NCBI RefSeq assembly: GCF_000190635.1
Contig: NC_015172.1
Coordinates: 1,302,001 to 1,366,000 of the forward strand
DNA length: 64,000 bases
From: Syntrophobotulus glycolicus DSM 8271
GTDB lineage: Bacteria > Bacillota > Desulfitobacteriia > Desulfitobacteriales > Syntrophobotulaceae
Reading direction: 5' to 3'
Shown: piece after piece, positions 41,590-50,242 of the stretch
How the letters are laid out: each line of letters begins with the position of its first letter
Numbering within the stretch: the stretch's first letter is position 1
The notes under the pieces: model-generated
Seen by the model: the letters and a program-made list of their open reading frames with translations, nothing else
Told to the model about the DNA's origin: nothing
Databases searched by the model: none
Made by a program: the position numbers and the translations under genes

Positions 41590-44372
41590 GTGAGAACGGG
41601 CAAGGCGACGGTCTGCGGCCCGCCAGCTTTGCCCTCCGGACAGAGATGGAGATTGCCGGGCAGCCTTTTGAGGCCATGCTGGCCAAGGTGAATGGGGGCG
41701 TCGTCCTGCGGGCTGTCTGGCGCAACGAGCGGCAGTCCCCCTTCGGGCTGGCCCAGCTGATGGGGCACTTTGCCGCCCGGCTGCCGGCCTTCTTTGCCTG
41801 GGAAATCGTGATCGAGAGCTGTGGGCTGACCTTTTATTCCGCGGATCACAGGGCCGACTTCAAGCTGGCGGTCAAAGACTACGGAGATCTTTCCCTGAAC
41901 ACCCGTCTGGAGGGGGAAAACCGGGCTTACGAGCTGGCCTTCCGCTTGCGGGACCTGCGCTTCCGGCTGGCGGATCTCCCTGTCATCGGCAAGCTGGTGG
42001 AGCCGGGGGACGGCCTCTCTCTTCGCAGCTTCGGGGTCAGCTATACCCCCGGCCGGAGCCTGACCCTGTTTCTGGACGGAGGGGTGGTCCTCGGCGGCAG
42101 CCGGACTGACCTGCCCCTGCGCTACGAGAAGGAGCTGAGCCCGGCCCCGCTCCCTATCCGGGCCGGACAAACCGGCGGAGGGATTGCGGCGGCAACGGAG
42201 GAGGGGCTGGACGCGCCCCTGACCGAGGTCAAATGGTTCAATGTCCAAAAGTCCTTTAAAGGGCTGACCATTCTGCGTATCGGCTTTGTCATGGAGGACT
42301 CCAAGCTCAAGCTGTGCCTCGACGCTCGTTTCACCCTGTCCGTTCTGGACCTGGAATTGTATGAGATGTACGTCACGCTCTCCCTGGCGGGGGACTGGAC
42401 GCTCGGTTTCGGCATTAGCGGACTGATGGTCACGGTGGACAAACCTCCCGTCAGCATCGGCGGCGGCCTGTACAAGGCCCCTCATGAAACACTGTACAAC
42501 GGCAAGCTGGTCCTGAAGTTCGGCAAGTTCGCCCTGACTGCCCTGGGCTCTTACGGCGAGCTGGAGAACGGTACGGCTTCCTTTTTTCTTTACCTGCTGC
42601 TGGGTTACCCGCTGGGCGGGCCTCCCTGCTTTTTTGTGACGGGTCTGGCCCTGGGCTTCGGTGTCAACCGCCGGTTCCGGCTGCCCCGGCTGGAGGAGGT
42701 TCCCTCCTTCCCGCTGGTGGCGGCGGCCATGAACCGGCCGGGCAACGGGCTGACCCCCGCCACCAAACCCGCCGCGGCCCTGAGCGTGCTCAGCGACTGG
42801 ATTTCACCCTCCCAGGGGGATTATTTCGTCACAGCCGGGGTGCGGTTTGAATCCTTCGGCATGGCGGAGAGCTTCCTGCTGGCCACGGTGGAATTCGGCA
42901 GCCGAGTGCGGGTCTCCCTGCTGGGCCTTTCCACGGTCTCAATGCCCCCTCAGGTGCAGGCCGGCAAGAGTCCCATTGCCTATGCTGAACTGGCCCTACG
43001 GGCTACGATTTCCCCTGACGAGGGCATATTCGAAGTTGTAGGCGCACTGACCGGCGAATCCTATATCCTGGACCGGAACTGCCGCCTATCGGGCGGCTTT
43101 GCCTTTTGCCTATGGACCAAGGGCGATCATAAAGGTGATTTTCTGATTACACTGGGCGGCTGCCACCACCCATTGTTCGTCAACACTCACTATCCGGTGA
43201 TGGATAAGGTGGGGGTGAACTGGACCATCGTCAAAGGGCTGACCCTGGTGGCCGATGCCTATTTCGCCCTGACCCCCAACTGCATGATGGCTGGTGCCCG
43301 CTTGGAGCTCGCTTACACCGACGGCAGCTTTCGGGCCTGGGTACGGGCTTCGATGGAGCTGCTGTTGCAGTGGAAGCCCTTTTTCTACGATATTGCGGTA
43401 TCGGTATCCATCGGAGTCTCCTTTATCCTGATTTTTAAGCGGGTCAAGCTGGAGATCGGCGCCGATCTCCATTTGTGGGGCCCTGATTTTTCCGGCAAGG
43501 TGACCATTCACCTGCATATATTCGATGTGACCATCCACTTCGGCAAGCCGCGGGAGCTCCCGCAAGCCCTGGACTGGTCCGGCTTTTACCGCGATTTCCT
43601 GTCCGCTGAAGACGGAAAAAACCGGGCCCTGCGGGCTTCCCAGGGCGCCCAGCTTTGCAGCGTGTACATTTCGGACGGACTGCTGCGAGAGGTGGAGACC
43701 GAGCGGCTGTATGTCATCAATCCCTACCGCCTGCGGCTGACCACTCATTCCAAGATGCCCAGCACCCGCATTCAGCGCCCGGACGGCGGCCTGATCGCCG
43801 CCTGCGGCAAGCCGTTGGGCATCGTGCCGATGGGGAAGACGGCGCTGACCGCGGAACAGACCGTCGCCGTCAGCCGGTTAAAAGGCGGCCAATGGGTCGA
43901 TGTGAGCGGCTGTTTTGGCTTTCAGGAAGAACTGGATAACCTGTCTCCGGCCCTGTGGGGGACCAAGGCGCCCGGGGTTAATGAGCCGCTGATCGACCAT
44001 GTGCTGGTCGGTGTTCAAATCACCCCTTGTCCGGTGGCGGAAGCTTTCCTTCTGCCGGCCGCAGACAGGTGGTATGCGCTGGAAGAATTGCTCCGCCCCG
44101 AAGACTGTTCGGGCAAGGAGACCTCCTGGCGCCAGACGGCAGCGCCGGCCGGGACTGATTACCGAAACCGGAAACCGCTGGCCGCCCTGCGGGACACGCT
44201 GGCTTGCAATGAAAGGCGGGAAGCGGTACTGGCGGAGCTGGAGCGGCGGTTCCATCCCTTGGCCTCTCCCTGTTTCAAGGGCCTGGGCAGGATGCCGGAG
44301 GCCTATCTCAATGCTGAACCCACGCTCCGGACTACCGGGGCGGGGATGCTTAAATCCGGAAGGAGGAGTTGA
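41586..44372 (+). CDS. DUF6603-type giant beta-rich protein
   Basis: A 928-residue protein without signal peptide. From about residue 330 it follows the pattern I recall for DUF6603: YPLGGPPCFFVTGLALGFGV, a FRLP-LEEVP-FPLV stretch, DYFVTAGVRFESFGMAESFL, LDRNCRLSGGFAFCLW, FLITLGGCHHPLFVN, LTLVADAYFALTPNCMMAGA, LLQWKPFFYDIAVSVSIGVS and GADLHLWGPDFSGKVTIHLH. The repeated amphipathic strands suggest a large beta structure. The N-terminal ~330 residues are also beta-rich. The biochemical role is unknown in any organism as far as I know. The name comes from memory and was not searched. Confidence 0.8.
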   Translation: MSENGQGDGLRPASFALRTEMEIAGQPFEAMLAKVNGGVVLRAVWRNERQSPFGLAQLMGHFAARLPAFFAWEIVIESCGLTFYSADHRADFKLAVKDYGDLSLNTRLEGENRAYELAFRLRDLRFRLADLPVIGKLVEPGDGLSLRSFGVSYTPGRSLTLFLDGGVVLGGSRTDLPLRYEKELSPAPLPIRAGQTGGGIAAATEEGLDAPLTEVKWFNVQKSFKGLTILRIGFVMEDSKLKLCLDARFTLSVLDLELYEMYVTLSLAGDWTLGFGISGLMVTVDKPPVSIGGGLYKAPHETLYNGKLVLKFGKFALTALGSYGELENGTASFFLYLLLGYPLGGPPCFFVTGLALGFGVNRRFRLPRLEEVPSFPLVAAAMNRPGNGLTPATKPAAALSVLSDWISPSQGDYFVTAGVRFESFGMAESFLLATVEFGSRVRVSLLGLSTVSMPPQVQAGKSPIAYAELALRATISPDEGIFEVVGALTGESYILDRNCRLSGGFAFCLWTKGDHKGDFLITLGGCHHPLFVNTHYPVMDKVGVNWTIVKGLTLVADAYFALTPNCMMAGARLELAYTDGSFRAWVRASMELLLQWKPFFYDIAVSVSIGVSFILIFKRVKLEIGADLHLWGPDFSGKVTIHLHIFDVTIHFGKPRELPQALDWSGFYRDFLSAEDGKNRALRASQGAQLCSVYISDGLLREVETERLYVINPYRLRLTTHSKMPSTRIQRPDGGLIAACGKPLGIVPMGKTALTAEQTVAVSRLKGGQWVDVSGCFGFQEELDNLSPALWGTKAPGVNEPLIDHVLVGVQITPCPVAEAFLLPAADRWYALEELLRPEDCSGKETSWRQTAAPAGTDYRNRKPLAALRDTLACNERREAVLAELERRFHPLASPCFKGLGRMPEAYLNAEPTLRTTGAGMLKSGRRS

Positions 44373-44373
44373 A

Positions 44374-45657
44374 ATGCCGGAATCACTACGCTTGGCGCCC
44401 AGTTCTCAGCCTGCTCTGACCGAGGGGCGGTATCGTGTCACCGTCACCCAGACGGCCAGCATCGATTGTACCATTGCCCCCGCCTCGCTGGAGTTCTGGG
44501 TTTCCACCGAACAGCTGCGCCTTGGCCCGGACGAGGTCTACTCCACCTATCCGCCTGCCATGAGTGCCGGCCTGTTTGGGGACTGTCTGCCCCATATTAT
44601 CCTGAAGCGTAAAACCCTGCCCTGGGAGCGCAAGCTGGCCGGACTGCCTGAAGACGCTCCCTGGATGGCGCTGCTGGTTTTCTCGGAGGAGGAAGGGGTT
44701 GGTTCCCGCAGCCTTTCTTACCGGGAAGCGGCGGCGGGGCGCGATGGCTTGTATATTCCCCGGCTCCAGCGGAACTGGGCCGACGGGGACGAGGCCTGTG
44801 TGGCCATCGACATTCCCCGGCAGCTGTTCGCCGAGGTTCTTCCCCTGGCCGGGGAGCTGCCGCTGCTGGCCCATTCCCGTCAGGTCAGTCTGGATAACAA
44901 GGTTACCGACGCCACCGTGCAGGAGGGATGGTTCTCCTGTGTCGTGGCCAACCGCTATCCCGACCAGCCGAAGGAGCAGGCCGGCGAGTACAAAAAGCAC
45001 AGCGCGCACCTGGTCTCCCTGGAGGGGTTTGAGGACTACCTGACAGGCGACCGGAGCACCCACCCGCTCAATGCCTGTGATACTGTCCGGATGTTTTCCC
45101 TGGCCAGTTGGTCGTTTTCCGTGCAGAAGGAGCCTTTTGATTTTGCGGCCCTGGCCGGGAAGTTGCGGGCCGCCCCGTTCGGGGCGGAGGCCGGGGAGGG
45201 CTGGGAGAAGATTGCCTCACTGGTCGATCTGGGCTACTGCCCGGTGGAGCACCAGTTCCGGGAGGGCAGCGTCTCGGTCTCCTGGTACCGTTCCCCTTTG
45301 CTGCCGCAAAAAAGCGCGGAGGAGAAACTTCCCCTTTGCCGCTTTGCCGATCAACTCCTGCGCTACGACCCGGAAACCGGCATGTTCGACATCAGCCTGA
45401 GCGCCGCCTGGCAACTGGGCCGGCTACTCTGCCTCCAGAAAAAGGACTTGCCCGGCCAGATTATGCGCTGGCGCCAGCGCAACCGGGAACTGGCCATCCG
45501 GCGGAGCAATGGCCAGGCCCTCAGCGGACAACTGCCGGCAAAAGGAGCGGCCGCCGCGTTGCGCGCCTACAGCGAGGAGACGGTACGGCAGCGTTGTAAT
45601 GAAGAGTGGGCCGGTCTGCTGGCCAGCCTGACCGCGGCCATCGGACTGGACGAATAA
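44374..45657 (+). CDS. Cluster protein with LPH--L--KTLPWER motif
   Basis: A 427-residue protein, ATG after AGGAGGAG, one base beyond the DUF6603-type gene. The N-terminal ~110 residues are beta-rich and contain YSTYPPAMSAGLFGDCLPHI followed by LKRKTLPWERKLAG and APWMALLVFSEEE. I recall a similar order in uncharacterised proteins encoded near DUF6603 genes of Actinobacteria, which could not be checked. The middle has LVSLEGFEDYL and the end is helical and basic (LQKKDLPGQIMRWRQRNREL). Cytosolic unless exported by an unknown route. Confidence 0.75.
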   Translation: MPESLRLAPSSQPALTEGRYRVTVTQTASIDCTIAPASLEFWVSTEQLRLGPDEVYSTYPPAMSAGLFGDCLPHIILKRKTLPWERKLAGLPEDAPWMALLVFSEEEGVGSRSLSYREAAAGRDGLYIPRLQRNWADGDEACVAIDIPRQLFAEVLPLAGELPLLAHSRQVSLDNKVTDATVQEGWFSCVVANRYPDQPKEQAGEYKKHSAHLVSLEGFEDYLTGDRSTHPLNACDTVRMFSLASWSFSVQKEPFDFAALAGKLRAAPFGAEAGEGWEKIASLVDLGYCPVEHQFREGSVSVSWYRSPLLPQKSAEEKLPLCRFADQLLRYDPETGMFDISLSAAWQLGRLLCLQKKDLPGQIMRWRQRNRELAIRRSNGQALSGQLPAKGAAAALRAYSEETVRQRCNEEWAGLLASLTAAIGLDE

Positions 45658-45705
45658 AGAGAGCAATACTTCCGGCCCATCTGTGGGCTGGAAAGGAGGA
45701 ATACA

Positions 45706-46584
45706 GTGACAAACAGCTGGTACCGCGCGCAAGAGGGCGGCGCGAGCTTTTTCGCCTTTTCCCCGGACCCGGCGCCCGGCCGGGACGGCGGCCCGGCGGA
45801 CGACGGATTCAGCCAGATGCACCGGGAAATGGCGGCTATGGCCCTTTTATACGATATTCCGTTCTCCTACCTGGTTCCGGCCGAGGGAATGCTGGAACCG
45901 GAGGAGGTGCGTTTCTTTCACTTAGACCCCAATTGGATCCGTGCCCTGCTGGACGGCGCGTTCAGCATCGGGCGGAACGTGGGGGTGGATACCGCCAATG
46001 ACAGCGCCTATCTGGAGGGGGTGTACGACAAGGCGATGGCCGCCGGCCTAAGTGTCCGGCTCCGGCTCCAGGGCAAACCGGACCTCCCGGTCCTCAAGGC
46101 CGTGAGGCTGGCCAAGAGCAGCCCCTGCACCGGCTTCCTCCTCCGTTCGGAACTGGTCTCCGGCTGGCGGGGATTGGAGTTTAACGCTTACGGAGACAGG
46201 GAGGGTACAGACCCCCTTCCGGCGCTGCGCCTGGAAACCCTGTCTGATGAGGTGCTGATCGGCCTGTATCAGGGAGTGATCGCCCGGCTGGACATTCAAC
46301 AGCCCCCGGAAGGCTTCCACTTTGGATTTAACAGCACCGACGGCAAGCTGAGCAAACGGCTGCGCAGCCTGAGCACCGGCGCCCTGGATGACGGGCGGGC
46401 GGAGATTCCCATCCGCCGGCGGGGCAACCGGGTTGTCGATTTTGCCGACATCGCGGCGGCGATCGGAAAGGAGCTGGGCATGGCGCCCGGGGAGACGGTC
46501 ACTTCCGCTCACCTGGCGCTCCAGATGATCCAGAATCCCCACAGAATTGTAATACGAATAGGAGAAGGAGATGAACAGAGTTGA
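45706..46584 (+). CDS. Cluster protein with RFFHLDPNWIRALLDGAFSIG motif
   Basis: A 292-residue protein starting with GTG after AAAGGAGG. Key segments are MHREMAAMALLYDIPFSYLV, EVRFFHLDPNWIRALLDGAF, a SGWRGLEFNAYGD segment and the C-terminal IPIRRRGNRVVDFADIAAAI. The RFF-LDPNWI-AL-DGA-SIG block is distinctive and recalls an unnamed family that accompanies large uncharacterised clusters. No catalytic triad is evident. The stop overlaps the next gene's TTG start. Confidence 0.75.
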   Translation: MTNSWYRAQEGGASFFAFSPDPAPGRDGGPADDGFSQMHREMAAMALLYDIPFSYLVPAEGMLEPEEVRFFHLDPNWIRALLDGAFSIGRNVGVDTANDSAYLEGVYDKAMAAGLSVRLRLQGKPDLPVLKAVRLAKSSPCTGFLLRSELVSGWRGLEFNAYGDREGTDPLPALRLETLSDEVLIGLYQGVIARLDIQQPPEGFHFGFNSTDGKLSKRLRSLSTGALDDGRAEIPIRRRGNRVVDFADIAAAIGKELGMAPGETVTSAHLALQMIQNPHRIVIRIGEGDEQS

Positions 46585-48311
46585 AGATTACCGTGAGCGA
46601 GCGTACCCTGATTCAGGAGGCCCTGACCAACGGCGGCTCCGTCCAATTGGACTTTTCCCGGGACATCCACTACCGTTTTTTCATGGACAAGGCGGGTGGC
46701 GAAGAGGTTTTCCGGCGAAGCTGTCCGGCCATGTATAAGAATATCCAGAACCAGCGGCGGACCCGGCAGGTCCGGCAGGAAGAAGACCTCTCCAGGGCCA
46801 TCGGCAAAAAACCGGCTGTCACCCCCGGCGCCCGCAAGCTGCAGAGCGGCCAACAAGACACGGTTTTCATCATGCCGCCTCACGCACTGTCCGGAGCCGC
46901 CTCCGCGGAAATGGATGTTTTCTCCACCCTGGTGGGCGAGTTCCAGCAGAACAAGACCAAGATTCTTGCCCAATCCTACATAGTGGACAGTGATACCGGG
47001 GAGATGACAGGCATCGAAGCGAAGGACTACCTGGAGACCAACCAGTTCGTCAAACCCCTGTCTGTGCGGCTCCGGAAGGCGACGGTCAGCAATCTGGTCA
47101 GTGTGGGCGTCGTGACGGTACCCCAGATGATGCGGGGTGAGCCTACCCTGACAACCGAGTACACCGCGTCCCAGAATGCTGTCTGTATCACTGATGCGGA
47201 CATCATCAAGGATTTTCGGGTAGTGGACCCCAGAAAGAAGCTCCAGACCCATCCCGAGACAATCCGGGTTTCCTACAACCGCAACCAGCAGGTTCCGGAT
47301 GCCGACTACAGCATCCCCAATATGCCGGACGCCAATCAGACCATCTCTCTCAAGCTGCCGGTGCAGCTGGTAGTGGAGGTCAAGGAGGGCTACCGCATCA
47401 AGGGGATTGCCCGCAAGGAAGGCTGGAAGCTCTTTTTCAAAACCCCGCTGGGCGGGATGCTACGCCATATGGCCACGTATAAAGACCTGGAGGAGTATGA
47501 GGCGGAGTTTACGGACGACACCGGCAAGAAGATTAAGGTCAAAGGGATCTATGTATCCGAGGACGGGCGGAGGATCGTGATCACCATGCCTCTGGACTGG
47601 AGCAACCGCTTTGATTTTTCCACCCTGACCAATAAAGTCAGCGTCGATTTGGACATTTACGGCGACTACTACATCAGCATCGACGGTGGGGATTTGGGCG
47701 TGTTCGCCCAGCCGGTGAACTTCGCCAGCTATCAGGACACGAAAGAATCGGCCGCCACCAAAAAGGTGCCCAAGCTCTACTTCCAGTGGGGCTGCCTCGC
47801 CGCCGGCACCCTGATTACCCTGGCGGACGGGGGAAGCCGGCCCATCGAGGAGCTGCGCATCGGTGACCGGGTTCTCTGCGCCGGCGGGGGCGGGCGGATG
47901 ATCCGCAATATTACGGTGGGTATGGAGGAACAGATCCTGAAGCTGACGACCCGCGGCGGCCGGCACCTCCTTTTGACCGGGATGCACACCGTGTTTACCG
48001 CCGAGCGGGGCCCGATCCCCGCCGAGCACCTGGAGGCGGGCAGCACCGTTTACACCGCCGAGGGTGAGGACACGGTGGCCGCTGTGGAGCGGCTTCCTTA
48101 CAATGGCAGGGTCTACAACCTGGAGTTTGAGACGGAAACCTGGCTCCTGGCCGGCGGTATCAAGGTCGGCGATTACGCCCTCCAGCAGACCGTCCGCCTG
48201 GAGCGGCCGCTCGAACCGGCGGAGGATCACGCCGAAATCCGGGCGATGGCCGCTGAGCTGAAAGCGCTCTTAGGCACGGTGACACAGGCGAAGGGGAGGG
48301 AAGAGAAATGA
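46581..48311 (+). CDS. Cluster protein with C-terminal Hint (hedgehog/intein-type) self-processing domain
   Basis: A 576-residue protein starting with TTG that overlaps the preceding TGA. Residues 1-400 are unassigned and contain IRVSYNRNQQVPDADYSIPN and beta-rich segments. Residues ~405-545 are a Hint domain: Cys405 in GCLAAGTLITLADG, RPIEELRIGDRVL, the B-block LKLTTRGGRHLLLTGMHTVF with Thr and His, and the final VYNLEFETETWLLAGGIKVG. The terminal His-Asn of inteins is replaced by VGDY, so the N-S shift and thioester cleavage could occur but not full splicing. This would release or attach the N-terminal 404 residues. A 30-residue tail follows. Confidence 0.85.
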   Translation: MKITVSERTLIQEALTNGGSVQLDFSRDIHYRFFMDKAGGEEVFRRSCPAMYKNIQNQRRTRQVRQEEDLSRAIGKKPAVTPGARKLQSGQQDTVFIMPPHALSGAASAEMDVFSTLVGEFQQNKTKILAQSYIVDSDTGEMTGIEAKDYLETNQFVKPLSVRLRKATVSNLVSVGVVTVPQMMRGEPTLTTEYTASQNAVCITDADIIKDFRVVDPRKKLQTHPETIRVSYNRNQQVPDADYSIPNMPDANQTISLKLPVQLVVEVKEGYRIKGIARKEGWKLFFKTPLGGMLRHMATYKDLEEYEAEFTDDTGKKIKVKGIYVSEDGRRIVITMPLDWSNRFDFSTLTNKVSVDLDIYGDYYISIDGGDLGVFAQPVNFASYQDTKESAATKKVPKLYFQWGCLAAGTLITLADGGSRPIEELRIGDRVLCAGGGGRMIRNITVGMEEQILKLTTRGGRHLLLTGMHTVFTAERGPIPAEHLEAGSTVYTAEGEDTVAAVERLPYNGRVYNLEFETETWLLAGGIKVGDYALQQTVRLERPLEPAEDHAEIRAMAAELKALLGTVTQAKGREEK

Positions 48312-49414
48312 ACGCATGCTTTCACTACTTCGCGGTCAAATACATGGCCGTCCGGGCGGGCTTCAGCCCGGAGGACAGCCAAATCATCGCCGAATACAGC
48401 CAGTTCCTGGATGATTGCACCCGGGAGATTGAGGTGCGGGTGGACGAGAGTGCCCTTCCGCAGGATATCATGGAGCGGGAGCTCTTTACCTATACGGACA
48501 ATCACTGCTGTATCTACATTCCCAAAACGGCGGCTCTCCGCCGGGAAGAGGTAGCAACAGAGGAGGAGTGGCTGGAGGATATTCTGGCCGACAGCACCTG
48601 GAAGTATGCCTTGCTCCCGTTTCACTACCTGCCGCCGGTGCCGCTGACAGACGCCGCCATCGAGGCCGCCGATCCCCGCAATGATAATCTTTTGACTGAG
48701 GATATCCGGGACCCGGAGGGCCACGCCGTTTTCGGCGGTCTGCTGGCCGGCACGGTCGAAGCCGTTCACGCGGCAGGGAAACCTTCTCCCGGAAAACCCT
48801 CTCCTGCCGAGCCTCTGATCCGGGCCGGCGTGCTCTGCCATATTTTGGCCGACAGCTTTTCTCATTACCTGTTCAGCGGCCTCAAGCATGTCACCAATGA
48901 GGTAAAGCTCATGGAGATCCGGGACTGCCAAAATCAGGCCGACCTGACCAAGCGCTACGATCCCCGGGTCCTGAGCAGCAGGCCGGCGGTCGGGTGCCTG
49001 CAGGCGGGCAGCGCCATGGATGATAACGGGATCATGGGCGGCCTGATCCGGCAGACCCGTTTCGGCTATACCTTCAACAACCGGGAGAAGACCGAGGACG
49101 CCGCCGAGCGGATTCTGCGCTTTTTCTTCCGCTGCCGGAATGTCCCGGTGGACCCGGCGAACGAGACCCTGATCAAGAACACGGTGGCCGCTATCCGGGA
49201 ACTGACGGATTCTTCCCCGGTCGCTTTTACCCCGGAAGGGATAAAAGCTCTGGCCCGGAAGTGGACGGACAGGACCGGCCTTGCCTACGATTATGACCGG
49301 GACCGGGTGCGGGAGCGCCTCATGAAGAGTGACGCGGACGGGCGGCTGGAGGAACTCTGTCGTTTCAACATTGTGGTGGATGACGTCCAGCGGGCCGTGC
49401 TGGCGGACTATTGA
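48308..49414 (+). CDS. DUF6765-type, zinc-phospholipase-like protein
   Basis: A 368-residue protein overlapping the Hint gene by four bases (ATGA). The N-terminus MNACFHYFAVKYMAVRAGFS, EDSQIIAEYSQFLDD, then LLPFHYLPPVPL and GVLCHILADSFSHYLFSGLK carry the spaced His and Asp residues of DUF6765 and, more distantly, of phospholipase C/S1-P1 zinc enzymes (His6, the DD pair, FH and H--AD-F-H). This suggests a three-metal hydrolase site. No signal peptide, unlike secreted phospholipases. Substrate unknown; it could be an effector of the cluster. Confidence 0.75.
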   Translation: MNACFHYFAVKYMAVRAGFSPEDSQIIAEYSQFLDDCTREIEVRVDESALPQDIMERELFTYTDNHCCIYIPKTAALRREEVATEEEWLEDILADSTWKYALLPFHYLPPVPLTDAAIEAADPRNDNLLTEDIRDPEGHAVFGGLLAGTVEAVHAAGKPSPGKPSPAEPLIRAGVLCHILADSFSHYLFSGLKHVTNEVKLMEIRDCQNQADLTKRYDPRVLSSRPAVGCLQAGSAMDDNGIMGGLIRQTRFGYTFNNREKTEDAAERILRFFFRCRNVPVDPANETLIKNTVAAIRELTDSSPVAFTPEGIKALARKWTDRTGLAYDYDRDRVRERLMKSDADGRLEELCRFNIVVDDVQRAVLADY

Positions 49415-49426
49415 GGAGGGATTTTG

Positions 49427-50242
49427 ATGATCAGCAAAAAGAAACCGGGTTCCGGCGGTCCCAAGAGCACCGGGCCGTCCTGCCGGGCGCAGGGGATTCG
49501 CTACGAGGGGGAGACTGCTTACTACAGGCTGCTGGTACAGTACCCGGAGGAGCAGGATTTCCTGCGGCTGGCCTGCACGTTCAGCGATGAGGACGGGCAA
49601 ATTCTGGCCCACGTGTCCGATTCCTTCGAGAATCTAGCCGCCATTGAGGCGGAGCTGCCCTTTCCCATTCCCGAAAACGGGGAGCCGGTCAATATAAATG
49701 TGGAGATTGTCAATTCACAAAAGCAATTTCTGTCCCATTCCGACAGCATCACCTGCAAAAGCTCCCGGGACCTTTGCCTGGTTCGGCTCCAGGCCCGGCC
49801 CGGCGCAAGCGGGGAAAACGATGTGTACGTTAACCAGGCCGGTGAAACGGTGCTGGACATTTTACTGGCAGTGGAGGCCGAGGTCAGTCTGCTGCCCGGC
49901 TGCAAGCTGCGGGAGATCACCGGCTATGAGCTGCTGCTGACCCATGAGAGGCTTGACTACGCCATTCGCTACTGCACCCCGGCCAAACGGCACAAGGTCA
50001 CGGCGGCGGACCGCAAGGCCTCCGTTTCCTTTCCCTCAGTCTGGAAGAATCAGATTCCGGTGGGGCTGCTGGGGGGCCGTGAAGGGACATTTACCCTCCA
50101 GTTCCGCTTCTCCGCGGTGGTGGAGATTACGGCAGCCGACAAGGGGGAGAGCGGCTACCGCAATCTCCGGTGGGACAGCCGGCAGCCGGCCCTGAGCGAG
50201 CCGCTGGCTGCCGTGACTCTGGGTTGGGAAGACGACAGATGA
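49427..50242 (+). CDS. Cluster protein of unknown function, beta-rich
   Basis: A 271-residue protein, second of two adjacent start codons, after GAGGAGGG. A basic disordered start (ISKKKPGSGGPKSTGPS) precedes beta-rich sequence: YYRLLVQYPEEQDFLRLACT, VNINVEIVNSQKQFL, DVYVNQAGETVLDILLAVEA and FTLQFRFSAVVEITAADKG. The strands suggest two Ig-like sandwiches. No family recognised. Its stop overlaps the next ATG. Confidence 0.7.
   Translation: MISKKKPGSGGPKSTGPSCRAQGIRYEGETAYYRLLVQYPEEQDFLRLACTFSDEDGQILAHVSDSFENLAAIEAELPFPIPENGEPVNINVEIVNSQKQFLSHSDSITCKSSRDLCLVRLQARPGASGENDVYVNQAGETVLDILLAVEAEVSLLPGCKLREITGYELLLTHERLDYAIRYCTPAKRHKVTAADRKASVSFPSVWKNQIPVGLLGGREGTFTLQFRFSAVVEITAADKGESGYRNLRWDSRQPALSEPLAAVTLGWEDDR

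Noticed and set aside
48227-49612. 461-codon open frame on the minus strand
   Set aside because: It lies opposite the DUF6765-type gene, is low-complexity and Arg/Gly/His-rich, and arises from GC-rich codon usage of the real gene.
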